A DNA stretch of 64,000 bases from Mangifera indica (taxonomy: Eukaryota; Streptophyta; Magnoliopsida; Sapindales; Anacardiaceae): contig NC_058152.1 in the NCBI RefSeq assembly GCF_011075055.1, positions 434,001-498,000 on the forward strand. Reading direction: 5' to 3'. The position numbers and the translations under genes were made by a program. The notes under the pieces are model-generated. The model saw nothing but the letters and a program-made list of their open reading frames with translations. It searched no databases and was not told the origin of the DNA. Positions 50,622 to 61,539 of the stretch are shown here, piece after piece. Each line of letters opens with the position of its first letter. Position 1 is the first letter of the stretch.

Positions 50622-51563
50622 AATGTTTTTTATTTCACAAAACGCTCCGTTTTTGCAACGGCGCTTCGTTTTGTATGTCGGCCAACTCGGGTCGGGTTCA
50701 GTTCAGTCTAGCTAAGGGCTGAGATATTAGGCGGAAACGCAGCGTATTATATCCTTATAGATTTGTCCGGCTGCTGCCAGCTCTGGTCGAAGCAGGGTTT
50801 AGTGTTTTCCCTAAGCCCTCACTCGGCCTTCTCTTCAGTCATATCCAGGTGAGCTGTTTTCTTCTTATCATTTTGTCCCTTTTTTTAAACTTTAGTTTTC
50901 AGAATTCTCTCTTTTTTCATGTCACTTAGAAAGGCAAACCTTTATTGGAATTTGTAAAGTTCAATTGATTGATTGTTGGGGCTGATTTTTAAAGCAGTGT
51001 TGAACTGCTTTAATCCTTGCAATTGGGGTTTAATTTATCGAGAGACCTTAATGTCATTGCAAGTGGAGTGAAATTGATATTCCTCAATCAAACAACTGTA
51101 TGTTGTTAACTTGTTAAGTATGGGTTGTATTTGGAAGAGGACTTGGAAAATTAAAAATGTTTTAATCCTTTAATCATGTTGGGAATTCATGAGAACCTCA
51201 TATTCATTGTCAAAATGAGTCTGTGAAAAAGTAGAATAAGGTTTTTGTTTTGGAAAAAAGTGAAAATGTTTGTTGGCTGATAGATGAGTTTTCAATTGCT
51301 TGGTGTTGACTATGTTGTTCTTCAAGGAAGAGAAATGTTGTGGAAGATCACTCTTTTTTCTGCCACAATTTTATCTTGTTTCCACTGAAATTTTAATACG
51401 AATTTTTTTTTTTTTTTTTTTTATAATCAAAATGAATCTTAATGCTGCAGTTGTTTGATATACATATATATATATGTATATATATATGTTTTTTTTGCAG
51501 CCTCTTATTGTCTTCTTTCAAGTGATTTGGGCTTTAGCAGTGAACTTCTTAAGTATTGTAACA
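50622..51563 (+). other. Promoter, 5' UTR and 5' UTR intron of the DUF3353 gene
   Basis: A likely leader exon ends at ATATCCAG/GTGAGC (50848/50849). A probable 5' UTR intron runs to TTTTTTGCAG (51500), and the second leader piece runs to the ATG at 51564. The intron contains a T-rich tract (about 51405-51422) and a short TA repeat (51463-51488). Confidence 0.6.
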
Positions 51564-54500
51564 ATGTCTGTGTATGGATTGACCGGTTGTCCCTCAAGGT
51601 GTTGTCTTAGAACACCTGTAGGTGGCCTGGGTCCACTGAAGCGAGTTTCAGCTCTTCCTAGCTCTTGGAAACCTAAAGATAAGATTGCAGTGACCTGTCT
51701 GGAAAGGTATTGCTTAATTATTACAGGCTGAAGTAGCTATCTTGTGTATTTTTGTTTAATAAAATATCTATATTTCCTGGCAAAAGGAAAAAATGAATGG
51801 TGGTTGTCTCGGTCATGATTTTTTTTCCCCTCTTGCAATCGTACAGATATTATTGGCTTGGTTCTGCTCAAGGATGCAACAAACAACGAACTCACATGAT
51901 CAAGTGTACAATGGGTGCTTCTTCAAATGGATCAGCTGGTAATATTTGATTCATTGACAACTGCATAATTGATATGGGGACCTATAGTCAACTCATAATT
52001 CAGAAAATTTAGTTGCAAGATCATAATTATAGAATCCTGGTAATATTCATGTTTAGTAGGCTAAGCTGATCCTTACCTTTGGGCAAAATTTGATGTCTAC
52101 AGTTTGCTAGTAACGCTAGGCTGGCAACTTTACTTTCTTGTGTTCCATTAGTTTGTTGGTCTTGGTTTAAAGCAGTCTTTACTAATGAAATACGTGATAT
52201 TGTTTAGTGCATGATAATGGATGGTGGAAGCATCTGTGAACTCAAACTTTGTAAATAAAAATATAAGATTTATCAATTTAAATTCACCTGTGGAAGTGAT
52301 TTGGTACATAGATTGTACAGATTAGGAGTGATTTAAGCCCACAAATGTTAAATTTAGCTGCAAATCTGAAATGACATGAACATATCGGTCTCAGCCTCCT
52401 TCCTTCATGCTCATGTGCACATAAAATAAGTGTTGACTTACTGATATAGTCCTTTCTTAAGCATCAGGTTTATGCATAAGAACTTTTAAGTAAGTTGAAC
52501 CATTTTTTGGGTCCTATATGCCTATTAGCCTTTTTCGGTTCCTGCTTCTTGCATTATCTTGTGGTTTATGATTTTTTTTTTTAATTCAATCAGTATATGA
52601 TTATCGACAACTGCATGATTGATGTCGGGACCAATAGTCAACTCATAATGCTGAAATTTTCATTGCAAGGCAATGGTTATAGAATCCTGGTCAAATATTC
52701 ATGTTTAGTAGGCTAATTTGATCCTTACATTATGGTGAAATTTTGATGTCTGTGGTTTGCTAGGAATGCTAGGTTGGCCAGTTTACTTTCATGAGATGCA
52801 TTAGTTTCTTGGTCTTTGTTGAAAGTGGTCTTTACTAATGAAATATGTGATACTGTTTAATGCATGATTAATGGCTGGTGGAAGCATTGGTGAACTCACC
52901 AGTTTAAAAAAACAAAGATTTAAGATTTTACATATTGGATGATATATGCCCTCACCTGTGAAGGTGATTTGGTACGTAGATTCAACAGATTTTGTTTCTG
53001 TAGTGATTAGGCCCATAACAGTAATTTTAGCTTCACATCTGAAATGACATGAATGTTTCTATCTAAACTGCCTTCTATCATGCCTATGTGCTCATGAAAT
53101 GATTGTGGACTTATAGGTATGGTCCTTTTCCCTTAAGTACTAGATTTATCCACAAGAACTTTTAACTAAGTTGAACAACTTCTTTGGTCCAACATATGCC
53201 TCCTAGCCTTTTCTATTGTTCTGGCATTATATCTTGGTTAATGATAAAAAAAAATAACATTTCAATTTATAAATTCATGTTGAATCATGTATATGACCTG
53301 ACCCTCCCCCATCCTTTTGGTGTTTCCTATCATATATATGCTTTTTTCTGTGCTCTTGTTACTGATCCTTTCTGGTAATATGTTTTATCTTAATTGATAC
53401 ACATGCACTTTCTAAGACTCTTCTTATCTGCCTGTCCAAGTTCAGATATCTTCCCCAGAATCAATGTTCGTGATCCGTTCAAAAGACTGGGAATAAGCCG
53501 GGAGGCTTCTGAAGATGAAATTCAAGCTGCAAGGTACTTCCTTATTCAGAAATATGCAGGGCACAAACCAAGTGTAGATGCCATCGAATCTGCCCATGAC
53601 AAAATAATAATGCAGAAGTTTTATGAGAGGAAGAATCCAAAAATTGACATGAAGAAAAAGGTAAGGGAAGTCCGTCAGTCCCGTGTTGTGCAGGCTGTCA
53701 TGAGCAGGTTCCAAACTCCATACACAAAAATCATCATAAAAACATCTATTGCCTTTATAGTGCTTGGGGTGCTCACTGTGCTCTTTCCAACTGAAGAGGG
53801 TCCGACTCTTCAGGTAGCCTTGTCTCTGATTGCCACCATATACTTCATACATGAGCGGCTGAAGAGCAAACTCCGAGCTTTTCTTTATTCGTAAGTTCTT
53901 GATGTCTGTTTAATTTCTTTTAGATCTATCAAATATGTTCTGTTATGTTCCTGATGTTTATTTATATAGGGGATTTGATAATCTCCAAAGCTAAAATTTC
54001 TGAATCATTTGTGAGGTCATGATGAGTGAACGTGTCTCCTCTAAGGTCATGGTTCTCCCATGTTGTGGTTGGGGATGCAAATGAGCTGAGCCAAGTCAAG
54101 GAGTACGTGCCTTGAGCTCGGCTCGATTACATATATAAAGAGCTCGAGATAAAGACGGCTCAGCTTAAAATATTATATTTATATGTTTTTCAATTATCCC
54201 TTACATTCAAAGTTAAGATATAAGATTTTTAAAGTGTAAGTTTAAGTTTGAAATATCTTAAGGTTTTATTAATATTTTATTTGAACCAAGTCATAAGCTT
54301 GTGAACTCACCGAGCAAGCCAACATCAAGCTCAAGCTTGTCTCAAGAGACGCACTTACGCTGGGCTCATTTGCAGCCCTAGTTGTGGTTGCTGATTACAG
54401 TCTTGCAGAGTCACAACATTCTGTCTAGATTTTAAATGCATCGATTATAAAACCCTGCCATTTCAAACTCTGAATTATTGCCATAGAAAAAGGTTTGAAT

Positions 54501-54681
54501 CATGTCCTTGTTGCTTTGGTGCAGTGCTGGAGCTTTTATTTTCTCGTGGTTGCTGGGAACTTTCTTGATGGTATCTGTGATTCCACCCATACCTCTGATT
54601 AAAGGATTGAGGAGTTTTGAAGTGACAACCTCATTGATAACCTATGTGCTACTCTGGGTTTCATCAACTTATCTTAAGTAA
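51564..54681 (+). CDS. DUF3353 / CPP1-like chloroplast membrane J-like protein, 278 aa, four exons
   Basis: Belongs to the family of CPP1/CDF1, a thylakoid or envelope holdase that stabilises the chlorophyll enzyme POR; closest in memory to At3g51140. Exons: 51564-51706, 51847-51938, 53446-53890, 54525-54681 (837 nt, GT-AG). Residues 1 to about 75 are Ser/Arg/Lys-rich and fit a plastid transit peptide. A J-domain-like helix region (about 88-150, DPFKRLGISREASEDEIQAA) lacks the HPD triad, as in the family. Four hydrophobic segments follow, including IAFIVLGVLTVLF and LQVALSLIATIYFI, plus two in the last exon (GAFIFSWLLGTFLMVSVI, SLITYVLLWVSS). Intron 2 carries a ~650-bp tandem duplication, intron 3 a hAT MITE, and an additional intron probably lies in the 5' UTR. 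Confidence 0.94.
51950..53250. repeat. ~650-bp imperfect tandem duplication in intron 2 of the DUF3353 gene
   Basis: The unit starting GACAACTGCATAATTGAT at 51956 recurs at 52606 (period about 650). Shared landmarks include TATAGAATCCTGGT, ATATTCATGTTTAGTAGGCT and CTTTACTAATGAAATA. The two copies have diverged noticeably, so the event is old. Confidence 0.85.
54071..54381. mobile_element. hAT-type MITE with 8-bp target duplication
   Basis: 311 bp in intron 3 of the DUF3353 gene. Left end GGGGATGCAAATGAGC, inverted right end CTAGGGCTGCAAATGAGC. It is flanked by a perfect 8-bp direct repeat TTGTGGTT (54063-54070 and 54382-54389). Short and non-coding; related to 5622-5937. Confidence 0.85.
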
Positions 54682-56064
54682 TGCCAGAAAATTGCTATTA
54701 TAGACCCCAGTTTTGTTGGAGTAGACAGCAAGATTTTCTTGATTAACTTATTGTTTCAAAGGTTTTGGAATTTTCTTACTATGGGCCATGCAACATTTCT
54801 AATCACACAGCCTTGAAGCTTTAGGCAACAATTCGTAGGACCTCCCTGTTTATAAAAAGAAGATTGTGAAATTGTCTTTTTTTTTTTTCGGAGAAAGGAT
54901 GTAAAACTTGAAAAGTTAACGAGGAGGTTGAGGATTTCATGATTTATCACTTCTTTTTAATCATGGTTAAGAAAACTGGTTCAAATAATCAAACCAGTTC
55001 GATTGAGACCTGTAGACCAATGCGGCTTAGTTAAGCAGTCTAATAACATCAGCCATTAAACCGCTATGAACTGTGATTCAATCAGGTAAACCATTCTGGT
55101 TTGCAATTTAACAGGGATTTTGCCCCTGGTTCTTGGTTATGTCAATGTCAGTGTTATATCATATTGACGCTGTACCGAAGCCACCATATGTTATGTTGAT
55201 GTCAACATGACATTATGTTGACATCGGAAAACATTTAGTAAAATTGGGTTCCTCCTAGCAATTGCTAATAAAGGAGTAACACAATTGATGCCATTAATTT
55301 CATTAAAGATTGACAGTCAGACTGACTAATCGGAACTGGATAAAACGTAGATGAGGCTTTGACCGGGTCCATATTTGATCTGATAATTAAAACATTGTAG
55401 TTTCATTCTGAATCAATATTCTTGATCAAACAGGTGGATTTAAATTTGTTAAACTTCAAATGACTATCCAGGTCTCGCCTTTTGGGTGATTGATTGTGTT
55501 CCTGATAGGCCAAAAGAAAGAAAATATATGACAGACCCTCCAACAATTATGTCTCAAAAGATCTTATATTTCTTTTGGTCTATTGACGAGAAAACCCAAT
55601 GATTAATTTCAAAATGTTAAGGGTAGTTTGAATGCTAAAAATGGAGATAACCAAACACGAGAATATAGGTTCGAAACTCATTGATTATATATTAAAATCA
55701 AATTTTTGACTTATCAAGTGTACTGGTGAAACCTATAATTGGACCTAGGGTTTTCACTTGATATAATCGGTTTAGACCTGATTAGGTCGAAAAGGTAACT
55801 CTCAACTAGATGTTTAATGTTCACATATTACTTATCACATCAATTCACACCAAACTTTAAAAGAGAAATTTGCTATGCAGCTCGACATGAGATGGCAATT
55901 CACACCAAACTTCACAGTCAAACAGTAATGTTTGGTATATACAACACAAGATGCCTACTGATGGATCAGCCTTTACATACCTGTTGAGATGGCAATGCAT
56001 GCTGTCTGAGTCAGTTAAACAGATTGATTACAACATCTCTTCATCTGTCACAAGGCCATCACAT
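54682..56064. other. Intergenic region between convergent genes
   Basis: 54682-54950 is likely DUF3353 3' UTR. 54960-55260 contains GGTTCAAATAATCAAACC-like and TTGATGTCAACATGACA-like inverted words that may be an old repeat. 55860-56064 is likely 3' UTR of the S28 peptidase. No coding signal. Confidence 0.5.
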
Positions 56065-59000
56065 TCACATAAAACTCCTACCTGCTTCTTGGCACTCAGA
56101 CAGCCACAAATCAATGTTCTCTATGATATGCTGCCTTACTTTCTGGACTGCGTCAGGAGAGCTGCAGTTCTGGGCATTACCTGTAATGGAAAAAGGACAC
56201 AAAATTTCAGACAATTATAAATACAACACCAAGTGAGAGAGAACAAATTTATGAGTTACAGGCATTATAGCCGGGCATGGTTGGCAGAAGGCCATAACAA
56301 GCATCAACCTCTCAATCCGCTGTCACTATTTTATGTTATAACATTCTCACAGGTATATGGCTTTTATTAATCCTTATAACATGATGAAAAACCAGTTGAA
56401 CAAAATATTTCATTAACATGACCACTTAGTCTGCCTCTGGGAAAGCCAGTAGCAGAAGATACCACCAAGATACATATGGAACTCTGTTTTCAGATTGGCT
56501 ATCTCATGCCTGTGTATATTTTTTAAGCAAATATTAAAAATTTAAAAGTCCAAAACTACAAAGAAATTGAACAGAAGAATGAATCTTTTCATCTTTAAGT
56601 TCTCCAGGACAGCAACCCTCAATGCTTTGGAAAGGGTGGTTCTAAACAGATCAAGTACCATGGTAACCATATGTAACTACTCAAGAACATGACATATTCA
56701 GTCAAGTAATCCTGTGGCAAACTTCTGACAGTTCAATTGTTTTAGAATTTAAACCAGAACTACAGGTTGAAGAAACAAAAAAGTCAATAATGAACTGTAA
56801 ATACCTTCAATGCTTAGGGGAGACTGGGGACATCCTCTCATATCAGTTCCGTGGCCACAATTATGACAAGTGATGACATATGAAGGCACTGTACAGTTCA
56901 AATGGACACATCTTAGTAGAAGAGTACAAATAAAAGGGTGGATGCTAGTTATCCAAAGAATCAGGACATTGCATAGTAATGCTCCATAGCAGGGTCCTTA
57001 ATTATTCTCATTGAACAACCATTATATCAACATGGATAATCAACACATATACCATTAAATTTGCCATATCACCACAAATATATGGGAAGATAATCACAAC
57101 TTAAAGACGTGGTTTAGAAATAATGTCGAAGAGAATCCATATTACCACAGAACAGACACTTTTACAAAGAAGTAGATGACACAAGCTTAATATGGATCAC
57201 CACCAAAAATGTTTGTGCCTATTAGAATTTCAAAATTACTGGTAAGATGGACCAGAGTGGTCTATTTAGAAGCCTAGTAATCTACTGTTGTCAACACCAT
57301 GTACTTATGCACACAGTCAAACTGAGGAAATAACATAAACAATAAAATTTCTAACCAACTTATTTTCCCCCCTTATCTTTCTTTGACTGGGTTCTCTTCA
57401 AAATAACTGGCAACTTACTATCTGGAGATGAAATTTGTTTGGATGCATGACGCCAGGGATCCTGTGAGCCATTTGTAAAAATAATTTTTGAACCTGCATA
57501 CCCATTTGGTAAGAACATTTGAACTATGAACAAAGATAAAAAAGAAAGAATAAAAAGTTGCTGCTTGACAATCCAACACAGAGATTAGAAGGTTAAGCGT
57601 CTAGACCAGCAATTCTTGTGCCTCCATAGTATATATTTGTCATATCAACATCTGGATAGATGCCCTCTCCAAAGACATTCTTGCACAGGTCCAAATGGTA
57701 TCTGCCACATAAGAGGAGCGATTTGTGTAATCAGTTAGGTAGAAGGGATAACTCAAAGGAGAAAAATGAGCGAACATTCCATTTCTTTTGTGTCTTTTGG
57801 TAAATAGATAATTCTATGCTAATTATTTACACATAAATAGAGTGTATAATAGAATAAACATAACAAAATATACTAATTAACAGCACACCTTGTATCCACT
57901 TTTGAAGAGCGAATGCTATCATTTGAAGGTGCTACCTGAAAGTATGCAACTTCTGTGCAAACTTGAAACCACCACAACCGATCACTACTCCCTTCACTAA
58001 CAGCAGTATTTTTCAGGTGCTTCTGATTATATGTCTGAACACTAACACCAAACTTCCCAAGGTAATAGTCTTTAACATATTTGGCATAGGCATCCTACAT
58101 GAGAGGGGAGAGAGAACCTTAGAATTATATTAAAAATTAGAGAAAGATGATAAAGGAATCTCAATCTGCCAATTAAACATAAGCTACTGTGTCTGTTGAC
58201 TGCACAACTTAAAGAATAATGATAAAGACAGATAAATCAACTGAGTGTTCAATCAATCTATTCATGAAACTGGATATTCTGAACCATCATTTTTTTGGGC
58301 TGCACAAAGAACATGATGGATGTAATGACTATGTCTCATAATTTATCTTATACAAGACACCAATCCAACTCACTCATAGAACCGGTTATAACAAATGGCT
58401 AGTAAATCAAAATCTCAGCAGCATTATAAGTAAATAAGCAAAAGCTGTTATGATTATCTAACACAATTAAAAGAGATAAATGGCAAGAAAGAGAAGCAAT
58501 ACCACTAAATCCTCTCCAGCCTTCTTAGCTTCAACAAGGGGGGCACATAGTGTATCTGGATTTCCATATTGAAACTGAAAAATTTAACTTGAAGATCATT
58601 AACGTGAAAATATCCAGCAACAGAACAGAATAAGAAACTACACTCACCGCAATAACGGCTGCATCAGCCAGAAAATAAAGGAAATCACCATCAATCGCCA
58701 GCTGCAAGCGTATCCAATACGTTTAAAATCCGTAATAAGCAGTAAGAGTTTCTTCATTGCTTTTGCACTTGACATAAGTTTCAGGAACATATCAATGAAC
58801 CAGAGCAAGGAAAGAAAATCAAACCTCGCCTGCATTGAACAATTTCTTCAACGCTTTTCCATTTGAAGCAAGCCTTTGCTCCACAAGTTGAGTAGTTTCT
58901 TGTAGTGCAGCTTTACATTCAGCACCAGCTGATACACCAATCTGTACAAAAACAACACGAGTGAAAGGTAATGGCAAGATTTACAAAATTAGGAGAACTA

Positions 59001-61539
59001 TTCAAACAAAACTTAAGCTCAAAGACCAAAAGACAAAATTCAGCAAGATCTAAACTTGGAGGGGGGAAAAAAAAAGAATAAGCACAAATTTTCAAGATAT
59101 ATCTTTTCAATGAACATGGATTCATCAAATTAAATTTCTCTCTACCTGCTGATCAAATTCTGTGAAGTTGTAGACAGCAAGTACAACAGCAGAACTTGCC
59201 AGACTTCCACATGTTAGATGAGGGAACTTCAGCCGAAACCATGCACTAAGAGCTCCTGAGTATGAGATACCAAAAACAAACCATGGATTCTCAATACTTA
59301 CTCTATTATGCTTCAGGTTCAAAGATTCCTACAAAAATTAGTATCATCACATTAACTATGAGTTTGATAGAAATAAAGATTATACAAATTCTTTAAGCAA
59401 GATTTGAGATACATAATGGCAGAATGAAATTTACCTCATATACATGAAAATACCGTACACATGGCCTTACCATGTAATAAGAATTAGCAAATGAAAGGAA
59501 GATAAACAGATCTATACCTCTTGTTCCACAGGCAACTTGCATATTCATGCAGAAATGCAAATAAATACAGCATAGGGCACCCACGGCATGGAAAATTTCA
59601 GATGCACATCTTTGTTTGTATTTCTATATGTAGGCATGCACAAGAGAAAATGCCAAACAACATAAAAAATAAAATTTCCCAACATACAAATTGATAACAA
59701 ACTATCAAGTATTGTTGATTTTATATTCATGTTCATTAACATGGACCCAAAAAGAGAAAAACAAAGAAAGGAACGAGAAAAAATTTAGGGAGGAGAAGAC
59801 AAAAAATCCCTTGTTCTGCCAGAAAATTTCTTCTCCAGATTATTTCACAGGAACAGCAGTGAGACTCATTGTAGGTGGATATCATCTGAAGTGCACTGGG
59901 AAATCCAGTTCAGAAATTATATGGTAATTACCTGGTAACGCTGACGGAATACAGCCAAGTCGAAGAGTGCCTGCTTAGATGAAAGAAATCTTAAATTTTC
60001 TGTTGTCAGTGATTTAAAGGGTGAGCTCTTGCCATAGTAACGATGCTCAAGTGAAACAACAGCTGCTCCAAACTTCTTTGCCAAAACCTGTAGAATGGTA
60101 GATGGTTTATAATTGTTTTTTCATCAAACTAGTAATACCTAATTCACAAGAACAATGAGTTTCGGTCATTCAATGAACTGTGAAAAAACTCTATTGAGTT
60201 GTCAGGTCACATTTGTCAATTTAAATACAGCCAAAATGTCGCTCTTTGTTTTAATCCAATACTGATACAAATTGAATATCTTTATTTTTTGATAAGCCAT
60301 TAATTCTAGTTTAAAACTACAGGTATTCATCAAGTAGCCTGCTTAAGACTATTTAACATAAATTCAGCTTTAAATTGCAACTAAGGATAAGAGCTGAAAC
60401 TTACGCTGATATAGTCATTAGTTATGCCATTGCACGCAGATTCACCACAGATTTTCAAAAAAATAGGACCATTCTCTGCAGGTTTGAAGTAGTCAAGGAA
60501 TTCATAATATCGCTGCTCAAATTGACGGTGATCCTGCAATTAAAAGTCCCGTTTAAGCAAAATTTGCAACTACACTTCAACAAAAAAGAAATCCTTATAA
60601 AATTCAACTCTACAGGCTCAATTACAAAATTCCAAGCCGATTTGATCACTTAGTTATAGGAGTAGATTGTGAATAATGTGATACTTTGTGCCTGTTTAGT
60701 ACAACTTATGATTATTGAATTATGATTATAGGAACAACTGATTATGTAATAATCAATTCTTGCCAGTTTGGTACAACTTACGATTATTGAATTATAAATA
60801 ATTATAGTCTAATTGTGAGTGTCCAGCAAATAACTAAAAAGCTGATTTTTTGCGTTAAATATTAAATATATCTAGTGCTTTATCAGTTTATCTTGTGGAT
60901 TAGAAAGGTAAAAAAATAATTAAGAAAAAAACTAAAGTCTTAGGACTTGGACATTTTAACTCAAATAATCGTCTTTTTAAATTATTTTTAAAACAGTAAC
61001 AATTGGATTATGATTATTAATAATCACAAAACATGCAAAATTGATTATTACAAAATCAATTATTGCTATCACAATCCGATAATCATAAGCTATACTAATC
61101 CGGCACTAAAAATGTGATTATAATATGCAATTGAATTATTGAAATAAACTATCTTAAACATGTTATAATTGATGATTTAACCCAAAAATCTGGATTAAAT
61201 AAGCTATAATAAAGAGAAGCTTTATTAATTCTAAAAATGATAAGATAATTAAAAAAAATACACTAAAAGGTTGGAGATATCAATATGGAACTATCAACGT
61301 ATAATATACGAAGATAAATGCAGAAAATTATGGCAGAAGGATAATACAGAGGGAACGCATACATAAGGAGAGAAATGATCGAGAGTCTGATTGAACCAGA
61401 GTTCTTTGGTGGTCAAGTAGTTGCTGCTGCCAGACTCAGACAATCTGTTAAGAAAGGTCGACGGCGGCACAAATCCGTGCGAGACTCTCCACAGCATCGA
61501 CAACATGAACAACACCGTTGTCAACGTCGTCGTTTCCAT
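56065..61539 (-). CDS. Serine carboxypeptidase S28 family (Pro-X carboxypeptidase-like), 487 aa, 12 exons
   Basis: Secretory or vacuolar serine peptidase of family S28 (relatives of Arabidopsis EDA2, At2g18080, by memory), expected to cleave after proline. Exons: 61539-61363, 60533-60405, 60087-59932, 59328-59146, 58941-58825, 58701-58648, 58574-58503, 58094-57889, 57701-57607, 57493-57419, 56888-56805, 56180-56065 (1464 nt, all GT-AG). Start at [20 protein letters not shown], a clear signal peptide. [12 protein letters not shown] and FEQRYYEF are family hallmarks. Catalytic triad: Ser about 176 in [12 protein letters not shown], Asp about 408 in NGSQDPW, His about 434 in [11 protein letters not shown] near the N-terminus is a likely N-glycosylation site. 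All triad residues are intact, so it should be active. Intron 1 (61362-60534) contains a MITE. Confidence 0.96.
60687..61108. mobile_element. MITE in intron 1 of the S28 peptidase gene
   Basis: About 420 bp with imperfect inverted repeats over at least 30 bp: left GTGCCTGTTTAGTACAACTT then ATGATTATTGAATT; right inverted GTGCCGGATTAGTATAGCTT then ATGATTATCGG. The interior is AT-rich and non-coding. No unambiguous target duplication; class uncertain. Confidence 0.65.
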
